A DNA stretch of 64,000 bases from Athripsodes cinereus (GCA_947579605.1 OX388310.1:5332001-5396000); one strand, 5' to 3'. Positions 33,661-43,511 are shown, counted from the stretch's first letter. Program-made: numbers and translations. The notes: generated by a model not told the origin, from the sequence alone.

Positions 33661-34129
33661 ATCAGATATCTCTTTTGGAGAACCATATAAAGGTACGCTA
33701 CGTTACATTGTAGAATTTTAAATCGGAACAGCAAGAAAAGCGTCCCAACGAATTGACTCATAGCTTGTGATCACTCTATTCACTGTGTCGGTGTTTAGGT
33801 AGTAGAATTCCAAATCGAAATAAATAAAAAAGGTAGTAGAATGTTTTATTTATTACGTTAAGTGATCACATTCGGTACCCATAAACAACGCTCACCAATT
33901 TCGCCATTCTCACTGCCACGATATAAGGTTCACAAATCGAGAGACATTAAATGCAAACAATTGAAGCAATTTATTTTTGGAATCTCATGTTTCATATATC
34001 GAATGGATTTAAATATCCTATCCTTATATGTGCGAGGACAATAGAACGCTTTTCTCACTTTTTTCTATTAGATTTTGCGCAATGTTACGTTTTATACGTA
34101 AACATGGTTCTCCAATCGAGATATCTGAT
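33661..34129. mobile_element. 469-bp terminal-inverted-repeat element
   Basis: Left ATCAGATATCTCTTTTGGAG AACCAT and the reverse complement of the right, ATCAGATATCTCGATTGGAG AACCAT, match. The similarity continues inward through TAACATTG...AATCTAAT and GAAAAGCGT. The centre holds two GTGATCAC palindromes. There is no transposase. Related fragments are at 17171-17410, 31385-31515 and 63185-63310. A 60-bp extension (34130-34190) is also shared with 31385-31440, so the true ends may lie further out. Confidence 0.6.
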
Positions 34130-34190
34130 TGGTTTAGACGTCTGCACGTTGTACCCAAATCAAGTTCAAGAATAAAAAAAAATGAAAATA

Positions 34191-34800
34191 TTTACACATA
34201 ATTAGTATTCAAGAATTGAAGTGAGAAACTGCCTCCCCCCTCCCTTAGACGTCAAACTAAATATATATTTTTTAAATTCATTTAATAAGCCACAGGGTGC
34301 AAGAATTTCGATAAGTTGGGTAGGTACGCACTTAGATCCATTTACCAAATCATGAAAATTGAGAACGAAAAAAGGTTCCCTAAAAGTTGTGGTGGTAAAA
34401 AAATATATTACTAAGTTTTTGCCCCCCTACAAAATATTCTGTATACACCCCTTCCGCTTGTGTATAGTGTTGGTTATTTGGTATTATATTATTATAATAA
34501 TATACTGACAATATGGAGATGGCTTCATACGAAGTTATATTGTTCACAATATTGGGGGCAGTAGTGTGGTACGGTGGTTTTAGGCAAATATTAACGTTTC
34601 AAGCTGATGGGGAGAATTGGTTTTTACGCAAAAAGTATAGGAATTTTGCAAACTCCGATAATTCGGGAGTTTTGATATTCAAACAAATTTTCAGTCAAAC
34701 TTTAAGAGTGTTATTTTCATTCCATTTTCATAGGGTTATGGCTATTTAATCTTCTATTAATCATCTATTTAATTATTCATTTCACAATCAATAATTCATT
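34191..34800. other. Spacer with an unsupported 78-codon ORF
   Basis: An open frame at 34513-34749 (plus) begins MEMASYEVILFTILGAVVWY, a possible hydrophobic N-terminus. Nothing else supports it as a gene. Confidence 0.2.
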
Positions 34801-34807
34801 AATCTTC

Positions 34808-35132
34808 TTATTCATCATCATCATCATCGCCCTCAACGCTCCTCTCGGGAGCACAGGGCAGAAACCAGCCTCCTCCATTCAGAGCGTCTCTATGCCAATT
34901 GCGTCACCTCTTCCCACGACATTCCTTGCGCTCTGATAACGGTGTATTGTGAAAGAGGGACGCCCGGGCCTACGGAACCCCTGCGGACGGAAGAACAGTG
35001 TTCTTTTTGGCCAACTATTATTGGGCTTTCTCAAAACATGTCCCAGCCAGGACCATCGTCTCTCTTGTATTACGGAGATTACAGGTCTCTGCTGGGTGCG
35101 CCGGCGCACAGCATCATTTGTAATATGTTCAT
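34808..35132 (-). pseudogene. Non-LTR RT 3' part, downstream of the nested hAT-like element
   Basis: The minus strand reads MRRRTQQRPVISVIQERRWS WLGHVLRKPN, then FFRPQGFRRPGRPSFTI, with the ending decayed. It is nearly identical to 44030-44534. The tail is a (GAT)n repeat at 34811-34832. The 5' continuation of this copy is at 37537-37583, on the other side of the 2.4-kb transposon. A small deletion removes the residues before ARNVVGR relative to the sister copy. Confidence 0.8.
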
Positions 35133-37544
35133 TAGGGTGGAACGAAATTTTTTTTTCTCGAATTTGAATTTGGAATAGTTGTATTTAGTTGCCTTTTGCC
35201 ATCAATTGCCTGCATTAAAAATATAAATATTATCAGACATCGGTAAGAGCCCCCGCCAAGACATCGAATATTTACAAAAAGGACAATTTAGGGGCTATTT
35301 GCGCGGCCTACAAAATAATACAGAACTTATTAAAATGGGTTTATTTTATTCAAAAACATATTCAAATATAGTAAACTAGCTGTTGCAATCAAATATTTCA
35401 TCATTTTAATATACTTTGGCACTGCAACAGTTGAGCAAAATGCGGGACAAAGCGGGGGGCAGCACGCTCCGATCTACGAATTTGCAGTGTTTTGTTTCAA
35501 CTAGTGTCGATAATATTGTCTCAAGGTGGAAGGTCGTCAATTATTTTCACCAGTAGGTACTAGTTGATGTACGTTTTTTAAGTGTAGGTATAAATATGAC
35601 TTCTACGAGACAAAAGTTAAAATGTCTGATATTTGGTGAAAGTGCAGAGTTGAAGGAGAATATCCTACCTACGTATGAGAATGTGATGAAATTCTTTGAA
35701 TGGGTTCGACAAGACTTAAAAATAAAGAATAACACAACAAAAGAACCTACATTTTTGGAAATTGCCGAAACAGTTGGAACAAATATTGAAGAATTGTGGA
35801 TAAAATCTTCTATTTCAATTGTTATGTTACACACAAACGAGTTTTACAGTTACTTAAAAAATATCACTCAAAATGCCATAATTTGAAAAGTCTTTGAAGA
35901 AACTTAAGGAAAGAAAGGTAGAAGAATTCAGAGTACAAAGTAAAAAACTTTTTGACATAGCTGCATGTAAATGTAAAGAATTTGTAAACTGTAATTGTTT
36001 GAGAGAAAAAAAAATACCAAAAGAGTAACAAATATTTTTAGAGGACCAACGCACTAACAGACTAATGGTTTTAGGAAGAACGAATTTCATCCAGAGTAAA
36101 AAATTGCTTTTATTCTACTTCTGACGCCGACTCTGAGGCTAAGTCGACTAACGTCGTGGGCAGTATGAAACTCAGAAGAATAAGACAGAAAGTTCACGAG
36201 AAATTTTTAACATAAGAAAGAGTAACAGAAATTCATGCCTTATATTTCGATGGAAGGAAAAACCAGACCGCTAAAACTGTTTTAAAAGGATCGAAAAGAT
36301 TTAGAGTGATTGAACCAGAGGAACATGTTTCGATTATTAAAGAACCAGGTTCTGTTTATGTTGGGTATGTGTTTCCAACAGCGGGCAGTGCAAGAAATAT
36401 TAATAGAGCTATCCACGGCTTTTTGACGACTGAAAATATATCACCAGAGAGTATAATGGCTGTTGGATGTGATGGAACAACCACAAACACAGGAAAATTG
36501 GGAGGCGTGATTGGTCTTTTGGAAAATAGACTATCTCGACCATTGCATTGGATAATTTGTCTCTTACACGCGCTTACACTTACACGCCAATGAGTTGCTA
36601 TTGAGGCGTTTGTTTTCCTATTAGGATGGCCCTACTGCAGGATCTAAATCATTTGCAGGTCAAAATGGTAAAGCATGAAAGATGGTTCAAAACATTTATG
36701 GAAGCTAATTAACAGCACTGGATATTTGTCGAACGAATTATTAGCGATTTTGGACCCTGTTTAAATTCGGAACAGTTACTTTGCTCATGAGTACGAAAAC
36801 AGATACACGTAAGCAGATTAGAGAACTAGCTGCAAGACGCATTTTAAAAGCTCGTCAAGTGAAAAAAAAAACTGTTTCGCGCATGTTTGAGGTGCCAAAA
36901 AGAGATTTAATGCATGTTCTTACATAGACTTGATAAACTGGCAACAAAATAATATATACGAAACCTCAATACTGATGAGTATTTTCGATAAGCAGTTACA
37001 ACATCTAATTGAAAATGGAGGAGATACAGTTTTGGAGATAATGAGACTGCCTTGCCACACCCGGGCTGTGGAAATATCAGTTAAAGATGTGATAGAAGCA
37101 GCTCTTAGTGAATGCAATAAGACAAGAAGAGAGGGATTCGTAAAGTCTAAATTAGCATCTCGAAAGCTCATGCCAAAGTTTGAGACGAAAAAGGATTTTT
37201 GTTAAAAAAATGACGTTATTCATACCGACACAACTTTCTGAAACTGTGCTTATTTTTGAAATAAATGATTCTATTTACTAAAATATACTTTTATCTTATC
37301 ATTTATATGCAAAACATGTTGTATTTATCTAATATTTGTTAATAGGGTGTACTATAAAAAGCGTCTGTAAAAACTTAAAAAATGAAATTTTAAGTCTATG
37401 GCGGGACCTCTTACTGTTGAGCTAGAACTTCCAAATTAATGGGTGTTATTTACAATCACATAAGGCAACTTTTGCCTGGTATTCCAATTCGACATTCGAA
37501 AAAAATTTTTTTTTCATACAAAAGTGTTCCACCCTAATGTTCAT
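35125..37544 (+). mobile_element. hAT-like DNA transposon with exact 8-bp target duplication
   Basis: The element spans 35133-37536 (2404 bp). The termini are TAGGGTGGAAC and its exact complement GTTCCACCCTA. Imperfect inverted similarity continues for about 70 bp (poly-T, TCGAAT, GGAATA, GTTGCCTT). ATGTTCAT flanks both sides (35125-35132 and 37537-37544). An 8-bp duplication is the hallmark of the hAT superfamily. The uninterrupted sister locus at 44330-44360 shows a single ATGTTCAT in the same RT context, which proves both the insertion and its boundaries. Confidence 0.9.
35596..37205 (+). pseudogene. Decayed transposase-like gene of the hAT-like element
   Basis: This would be the transposase, broken into at least four frames. 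35596-35886 (96 codons, MTSTRQKLKCLIFGESAE) is an N-terminal region. 35880-36100 (shifted) has a cysteine cluster CKCKEFVNCNC at 35966-36004 and TDQRT-like EDQRTNRLMVLG, with one stop. 36210-36593 has YFDGRK (Asp at 36249) and AVGCDGTTTNTG (Asp at 36471), followed by RPLHWIICLLHA. These fit the first two acidic catalytic residues of an RNase-H-like fold. 36784-37205 contains FEVPKRDL, NWQQNNIYE, LPCHTRAVEIS and RKLMPKFETKKDF, a C-terminal region. The third acidic residue was not located. The family is one I recall as repeated uncharacterised insect proteins. Assignment to hAT rests mainly on the termini and duplication. Confidence 0.7.
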
Positions 37545-37583
37545 ACCATCTGACATCCAAAATCCTTCTAAGACACTTATTAA
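37545..37583 (-). pseudogene. 5' continuation of the RT copy split by the hAT-like element
   Basis: ACCATCTGACATCCAAAATC CTTCTAAGACACTT matches 44346-44384 of the sister RT. Together with 34808-35132 it forms one interrupted 3' fragment. Confidence 0.8.
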
Positions 37584-37606
37584 TCATGTATTAATACTGC
37601 ACCATC

Positions 37607-37726
37607 ATGGCATAACCTACAAGTGGGTTAGTCAGTAGAACAGCAGCATGCAATAAACATGCAAGCTGTCCTCTCTGTGCCAATCAAAAAATTAACAAAA
37701 CTGGGCGGGTGGCAAATTAATCTTGT
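37607..37726 (+). repeat. (TAG)n-tailed dispersed family copy
   Basis: CATGGCATAACCTACAAGTG GG, CAGCATGCAATAAACATGCA AGCTGTCCTCTCTGTGCCAA and GGGCGGGTGGCAAA are present in family order. Confidence 0.65.
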
Positions 37727-37843
37727 ATTGAAAACCACGCAAATTCATTGTTCATATGAAAAATCACTATTTTATAATTCAAATTCTAGTATGAGGTACA
37801 ATTTACATAATGTCGGTTTGGATTATTTGAAACAAGTTTGACC

Positions 37844-37928
37844 AACGCAAGAGAGATATCTTTCGACTTCCTAGGTCAGATCCAGATTGATAATGACCTA
37901 AGAAGTCGAAAGATGTCTCTTTCACGTT
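37844..37928. repeat. 35-bp hairpin with 15-bp loop
   Basis: AACGCAAGAGAGATATCTTT CGACTTCCTAGGTCA at 37844-37878 pairs with 37894-37928 with about four mismatches. It could be a small foldback element remnant or a pre-miRNA-like hairpin. Nothing else supports a miRNA. Confidence 0.5.
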
Positions 37929-39449
37929 GTTAAATCTATAGAACAACGAAAAAGTTATTTCAGTTTATCCAATTATGAAATTCTACTACTTGTGTGCCAA
38001 CATTAAAAAAACTAATAATAATAAATATTGTTGTTGCTTCAAATCGCTCCAAAAATAGCTGATTTATTGCAAATATACTAGGATATTCAGTGTAAAGACT
38101 GATTAACTGAATCAGTCTATTGCATTAATAATAACAATAACAAATAATGATAACAGCTTACATACTCTCTACATAATAACACACAATATTATAATATTAA
38201 ACTAATAATATTGTCCATAGATAGATATTATTAATAATAACACCAACAGTACAACTAACTATAGAGAACACCATAATGCAACCAATGATGTCCTAACCAC
38301 ATAGTGGATACAACCCTATTACCGAAGCCTTATACACTGCATTCAAAATCCATTATCTACTACTACTGCATACTTCATCATGCTAATGATTTTAAGTGCA
38401 TCTAGCGTTCTTTTGCCATTGTGTTGGTTACTGACAAACCTTTTGTGAAATTTTGGATAATGATGTTTTAAATTATGCAAAGCAGTGGCGGAACTAAAAT
38501 TTTATATTGGTTATGCTTTAGTGTTAATTTGTTTTATTTTTTGAGCAATTTGGCACAACAATTTAAGAAATAACCTTTTCACCCTCCATCACCAAATTTA
38601 CAATTTGGAATAGGAATTTGAGATTCATTCAAGGTAGGTATACACCGTATCATATTATATATATGCATATTTGTTCGATTCCTTTAATTTAAGATTCAGT
38701 TAATAATATTTTTTTCATCGTTTTTTGTGGAAAGGGGTGTGATATCCATTTGGCGAGGAAAACGTCTTAGTGTGTGATGACTCCGGTGTCGGCGACTCTC
38801 TGTTTTCGTCGAACTGAATAAATAGAAAAGTTTGTGGACACTTTAACTTGGCATTCTGCTTTTCTTATTTCTAATTTTAAAAATTGTTTTTTTCCTGGGG
38901 TAAGGAAATGCTTCATTTAATTTAATTACTCAGGTATTTTGTTAACGAATGTATTTAGGTACTTCCCTCAGCTAGAGGAACATCAAAGAAGTATAATGAA
39001 AAGATTACAAACGTGGATATTATGGTGGTTGAATGGTTTTGACAGGCCAGCATTTCTATCTGCCCACTATGGCACCTCCAGTATGGGCAAAATTTGCCTG
39101 GTTTCAGAAATTCTAAAAATAAAAGTTCCCAGATTTCTGCTTTTTCCGGGAAGTCGGTGGATCTGTGGAATACTAATAATAATATCGATCGTATTGTAGT
39201 GAGTAGTTATTTTAATTTAATTTGAAATCAAAACTCTGGAGGCTTTGTTATAATATATTTAGTATAATAACAATCTATACAGCATTCAGATCTTTGGGTT
39301 CGCCTAAATAATAATCGATATTTGAATGCGTTCATAGATGCGTATATTTATATGTCCTCTTTGGATACCATCACCATCGCAAACGAGCCCTACAAAGACA
39401 GAGCTCTACATCCAAGTTATTTAATAGTCAACTACACTGAGTACCTTTT
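37929..39449. other. AT-rich spacer with a solo hAT-type terminus
   Basis: CAGTGGCGGAACTAAAATTT at 38483-38502 looks like a hAT-type end (CAGTGGCGG...), but no matching partner is nearby. No coding sequence is recognised. The 86-codon frame at 38939-39199 has no motif. Confidence 0.35.
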
Positions 39450-39825
39450 TACTATACTATAGTATACCATACCATCACGCCGTGTCCCAGGTGGGGTAGG
39501 CAGAGAGAACGGAACGCCATGTCGATCTATCCTTACATACTTCTTTCGCTTCCTCTACATTCATCCAGTTTCTCATACATGCACGCCGATTCCTCTTAGT
39601 TAACACGCGACCGTCCTTGAGAATTTGATCCACGTGGTGAAGCCACGTAGTTCTTGGACGTCCGCGCTTTCTCACACCCTCTCTTTCAGATAAATACACC
39701 CTCTTCGTCAATCTCACACCATCCATTCGCTCCACATGACCAAACCATCTCAATTTATCTACACGCATTCTATTCACAACACTCCTTTTACATCCACTCA
39801 TTCTTCTAATCACCTCTACTAACAC
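39450..39825 (-). pseudogene. Family B non-LTR RT 3' end, open frame
   Basis: It is open from about 39808 to the stop at 39475. It reads RRMSGCKRSVVNRMRVDKLR, WFGHVERMDGVRLTKR, REGVRKRGRPRTTWLHHVD, QILKDGRVL, VEEAKEVCKDRSTWRSVLS, AYPTWDTA and stop. There are no stops within the surviving 110 codons. The tail on the minus strand is a TATAC/TATAG repeat (39450-39474). 5' truncated. Confidence 0.85.
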
Positions 39826-39949
39826 TGTATTATAATATTATTGGGCACAAAAAGGAAAAAATAATACGATTTTCAGAATGTCTCATTCTCTGTCAAGCTT
39901 TCATTATAATTATTGGTATAGTAGTAGAATTATACTCATACTATACAAT

Positions 39950-40016
39950 CAGGGTATATCTCGCAAGTGGGGTAGCCATGTGACAAATTGCATGTTTATT
40001 TCAGGTCTGCTGGCAA
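39950..40016 (+). repeat. (TAG)n-tailed dispersed family, partial
   Basis: GGGTATATCTCGCAAGTGGG GTAGCCATGTGACAAATTGC ATG. Confidence 0.55.
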
Positions 40017-40041
40017 CATTTGTGGAATATGCCTACAAATG

Positions 40042-40530
40042 ACATTTAATAGCGCTGCAAGGCTTATTTTCTGAGAGGATAAGAGTTGTCACATCATTCC
40101 TTTGCTGGGAAATTGCACTGGTTAAGGGTAGGCGAAAGTGTTCAATACAAACTGTGCCTTTCAGTCTACAAGGTTTTGAATTATATGCCACCTCAGTCAC
40201 TTTCTGCGCTGTGTTTTCAAAACACCTGCAAGTTGACCCCTACGTTCAGCAAAGACATCCATCAATATATATGCTGAACGAGATCAATAGAGCAAACAAG
40301 TCCTGCTTCTATGATATGGCTTTTGGCGTCGCTGCTCCCGTCATCTGGAACCTACTCCGCGAGGATCTTCGTAGAAACCAATCAATAACAACGTCCAGTT
40401 GAATACACCGATCTTTCAATATAGTTTCACGCACCCTTGAAATGGATGTTCCATTAAATGGCGTCGAATAAATCATCCAACATACATATGTACATACAAT
40501 AATGTTCTGATGGCATAGTAGTAGTAGTAA
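40042..40530 (+). pseudogene. CR1/L2-like non-LTR RT C-terminus
   Basis: Frames in order are NSAARLIF, stop, then CHIIPLL. They shift to LHWLRVGESVQYKLCLSVYK and LNYMPPQSLSALC, then shift again to NRANKSCFYDMAFGVAAPVI and WNLLREDLR. These match the CR1/L2 C-terminal consensus NAAARL..HITP.L..LHWLP...RI.YKL....YK.L....P.YL..L and the closing AP..WN.LP..LR. There is one stop and two frameshifts. The copy closes with TGATGGCATAGTAGTAGTAG TAA, a short (TAG)n tail. Confidence 0.75.
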
Positions 40531-40958
40531 AATCAAATTATTAAGTGCCAAAAAACATTTGCATCAGAATGTAACATCAAACATATTTTTTGACACTCTT
40601 ATCGTTACTTCTGTCGAAGATTTTAAGCCATACATATATATTTATATTTTCAATTTTTCTCTCTGAGCAATAGTGGGTTTAAAGCTGGTTTGGATTGGTT
40701 TAAACGTTTCCTAACGATAGAATGAGGGTTATATTGATATGAAACAGATGGTTGAAAGGCACAGATGTGTTTAATCGTTACTAAATGGATATTCTAAAAT
40801 CATCTTTAGCAAGACGATAATAATACATAGGAACGTACGGATTTATATTTTTTTCAAATTATAAAATACAATGCACGCTTTGAAATTAATCTTAAAAGTT
40901 AGCTTTTACGAATTTCCATTTTGTACATAAAAATATGGAATTTTATTTTAATTCTTAC
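40531..40958. other. AT-rich spacer
   Basis: No recognised gene. Confidence 0.3.
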
Positions 40959-40959
40959 A

Positions 40960-41205
40960 CTGCACAGTGATTTTGTACTTTCTATTTTAATTTTAAGTAT
41001 TGTTTTAAGTATTGTATTATCGTTGTTTTTAAATTAACTTGACTTTTTAGAGAATTTTAATTTTTACTTTTTTTTCCTCAAGACTGAGACATTTCTGGTA
41101 AGAGTGGAATCTTCGCTGGTCTACATGTTAAATGTATTAATTGTCAACATATTGTGTAACGACTGTTTGATTCTAAATATTGTGAAAATAAAATAAAAAA
41201 ATATA
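40960..41205 (+). repeat. 3' end of the retroelement-like repeat, third copy
   Basis: CTCAAGACTGAGACATTTCT GGTAAGAGTGG, TTCGCTGGTCTACATG, TGTGTAACGACTGTTTGATT CTAAATATTGTG, then AAAATAAAATAAAAAAATA. It aligns with 25744-26052 but lacks the tandem internal block. Confidence 0.65.
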
Positions 41206-41447
41206 GATAATTCCACCTTCTTCATTGAATTTGGATACCTTTGTTTGGGACATTTTATTATTTAACGTAAATTCTTTATGTAATGTCATCATCACCATCA
41301 TGTCGAGTCCCTTTCGGGGTAGGCAGTAAGGATCGAGCACCACTCACTGCTATCCTTACATAAATTTTTCACATCCGTCACTGTCATACGATTCCTCATA
41401 CACGCTCAGCTGTTCAAGGTACTCAACACACGTCTGTCCTGGAGGAT

Positions 41448-41647
41448 CTGTAGGTCTAGTCAAAAAATATTTAAGCGTTACGTTTTCGTTTCGTTATTGT
41501 TCGAATTTTGACGACGTTGCGAGAACGCGTCAATTTTTGTTGCTAAAATATGCAAGTAGCTACGAAAATTGACACGTTCTTGCAACTTCGTCTACATTTG
41601 AACGAAAACGAAACGAAAACGTAACGCTTAAATGACTAGGCCCACTG
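41448..41647. mobile_element. 194-bp inverted-repeat element with CTG duplication (PIF/Harbinger-like candidate)
   Basis: The element is 41451-41644. Left TAGGTCTAGTC and the reverse complement of the right, TGGGCCTAGTC, start arms of about 90 bp each that share TTTAAGCGTTACGTTTTCGT TTCG. CTG stands on both sides (41448-41450, 41645-41647). Removing it rejoins the family A RT sequence (AGGATCTGGTTTA versus AGGATTTGATTTA in the 18.7-kb copy). A 3-bp duplication fits PIF/Harbinger, but the superfamily is tentative. Confidence 0.7.
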
Positions 41648-41749
41648 GTTTATATTGTTTTGCCATTATTAATCCTTGTATGGCCACGTTTCTCGGCACT
41701 TTTTCTCTGAGCCACATATATTTTCTTTGCCAACCTGTCCTTATTCCTT

Positions 41750-42046
41750 TTTTATCGTTTAGTTCGCTCATTCATCAACATATATCATTGTGGGTATCAG
41801 TGACAGCCGAGTGCACCTACTTTTATCGCTTAGTTCGCTCATTCATCAACATATATCATTGTGGGTATCAGTGACAGCCGAGTGCACCTACTTTTATCGC
41901 TTAGTTCACTCATTCATCAACATATATCATTGTGGGTATCAGTGACAGCCGAGTGCACCTACTTTTATCGTTTAGTTCGCTCATTCATCAACATATATAT
42001 CATTGTGGGTATCAGTGACAGCCGAGTGCACTTTTCTCTGCATTAG
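41750..42046 (-). repeat. 71-bp tandem array, about 4 units, derived from RT sequence
   Basis: Units start at 41750, 41821, 41892 and 41963 and are nearly identical. The last has an extra AT pair in CATATATATC. On the minus strand the unit GTGCACTCGGCTGTCACTGA TACCCACAATGATATATG aligns with GTGCACTCTGCTAACATAGT GCCAACACTTATGTATG of the 32-kb family A copy. The rest of the unit resembles the GAATGAATGAGGACAGAATG segment about 230 bp downstream. So a deletion fused two RT segments and the fusion was amplified. Confidence 0.75.
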
Positions 42047-42285
42047 AAATATTTCTATAAGTAGGATTGCACCGTTTACCTTGTTGACAGAAACTTTTCT
42101 TCTTTTGACAAAGCTATCACACCTCCCATTTCTCGTAAATAGACTCTGTAATAATATAATTTATTTAAAGAAATGGAAAATGTTAAAAAACTACTAATAT
42201 TTTATGCAAAAATGTTAACTCAAGGTTTTTTTTATTTTATTTAAATAATCGAGATTTTCAATAGCTAAAAAACAGTCAAATATTA

Positions 42286-42672
42286 CTTGTACAATATGTG
42301 TTCCATCACAGCATTCGCATAAATGGGGATGTCAAAAGTCCATTTGTATGTAATAAACATGCTTGTACATTATGTGTTCCATCACAGCATTCGCATAAAT
42401 GGGGATGTCAAAAGTCCATTTGTATGTAATAAACATGCTTGTACATTATGTGTTCCATCACAGCATTCGCATAAATGGGGATGTCAAAAGTCCATTTGTA
42501 TGTAATAAACATGCTTGTACATTATGTGTTCCATCACAGCATTCGCATAAATGGGGATGTCAAAAGTCCATTTTTATGTAATAAACATGCTTGTACATTA
42601 TGTGTTCCATCACAGCATTCGCATAAATGGGGATGTCAAAAGTCCATTTGTATTTAATAAACATGCTTGTTT
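42286..42672. repeat. 76-bp tandem array, about 5 units
   Basis: The unit contains GTGTTCCATCACAGCATTCG CATAAATGGGGATGTCAAAA GTCCATTTGTATG plus TAATAAACATGCTTGTACAT TA. Internal units are identical or differ at one base (TTTTTATG near 42571). The outer units are diverged. Short ORFs restart in each unit because 76 is not a multiple of three. They are not genes. Confidence 0.85.
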
Positions 42673-42841
42673 TCTCATTGTGTTAATAAAAATGAGGGAT
42701 TCGGTTTTTTCAGAGATTGTGTTAAAGATTTTTTTAAATATATATTTATTTGTTTAGTATATTTTATATTCAAATAAATTTAAATAACAAATTATATCAT
42801 ACCAGGTACAGCATGATATATATCCAGGTACATCATGATGT

Positions 42842-43511
42842 ATGTGGTGGATGTTGTCCTTAAAAAAATGTTCAATTTCTTTCAAGCACATAGTTTCTGA
42901 AGATGTAATTCTGTGCCTTGCTGCAACGTCAGGCGGCAACTGCAACATAGCCTTCGGTTACGTCACGATTATCGACGCAAACATAATATTGTACTATGAA
43001 AGGGAAACCGGATGGATGTTCATTATTGGAGAGACTGTGGGCTGCAAAGCTACACTGAGAAAAATACTAACGAAATTTCACAACGAATCATTGGTACGTA
43101 TTATCAAATTTGGACCAGAGATAGTACAAACAATTCATTAGTACGAATATAGAATCGACTATTAACTTTTCGCTAACAAATTGTTGGTAAATTTACAAAC
43201 GACTTGTTTGCGATAGGTTAATATTATAGATTCGTACTAATGAATCGTTTGTACTATCTCTGGTCCTAATCTGATAGTACGTATCAATGATTCGTTGTGA
43301 GTATTTTTCTCAGTGTACATGTACAGCAAATAAAGAGCTTTTTATGACGATCCGGACAAAGATGACCCCCCCTGCAATTGACGGTTTGGTCAGAAAATTT
43401 TCAAACTTTCAATTATTCACTCATACCATTACAGTATTTACAACAAGAGAGATAGCTAGCAGACTCTCTTCAATATGCCATAACATGGAATATGACACTC
43501 GGGATAGGTAA
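42842..43511 (+). pseudogene. Unrecognised coding-like ORF interrupted by a TA-flanked element
   Basis: The frame from 42842 is open up to and into the element at 43053-43315. The same protein frame resumes at 43318 and ends at the stop 43509-43511. The two outer pieces (211 and 194 nt, counting one TA) total 405 nt, a whole number of codons, so the insertion broke one continuous frame. GC in 42890-43050 is visibly higher than the surroundings. Readable features are CLAATSGGNCNIAFGYVTI, YERETGWMFIIG, TANKELFMTIRTKM and FTTREIASRL. An in-frame stop sits just before 42842, so the true start or an upstream exon is unknown. The stop overlaps a possible donor (GATAGGTAATA). I do not recognise the family. 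It could be a host gene, a transposon gene or an endogenous viral remnant. Confidence 0.5.
43051..43317. mobile_element. 263-bp Tc1/mariner-like MITE with TA duplication
   Basis: CACTGAGAAAAATACT at 43053 is matched by its complement ending CTCAGTG at 43315. TA lies on both sides (43051-43052, 43316-43317). Inverted similarity continues inward for about 100 bp (ACAACGAATCATTG, GGACCAGAGATAGTACAAAC). There is no transposase. An older relative lies at 3640-3851. Confidence 0.8.

Larger units (their letters stand above)
41298..42145 (-). pseudogene. Family A RT copy interrupted by a MITE and a self-derived tandem array
   Basis: Minus-strand order is as follows. 42145-42045 reads LFTRNGRCDSFVKRRKVSVN and KVNGAIL (frame intact). 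42046-41750 is a tandem array whose unit is made of this RT's own sequence. 41745-41648 reads RLAKKIYVAQRKSAEKRG. 41644-41451 is an inserted inverted-repeat element. 41450-41298 reads ILQDRRVLSTLNS, then MTVTDVKNLCKDSSEWCSIL, TAYPERDST and stop. A short ATC-type tail is at 41284-41297. About 100 residues normally between KVNGAI and VERMNE are replaced by the array. Confidence 0.75.

Noticed and set aside
34513..34749. 78-codon ORF with hydrophobic start
   Set aside because: No homology I can name and no splice or composition support. Kept only as a note in the spacer entry.
42286..42672. CRISPR-like regular repeat
   Set aside because: The whole 76-bp unit is repeated with no unique spacers. 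It is a plain tandem repeat in eukaryotic DNA.
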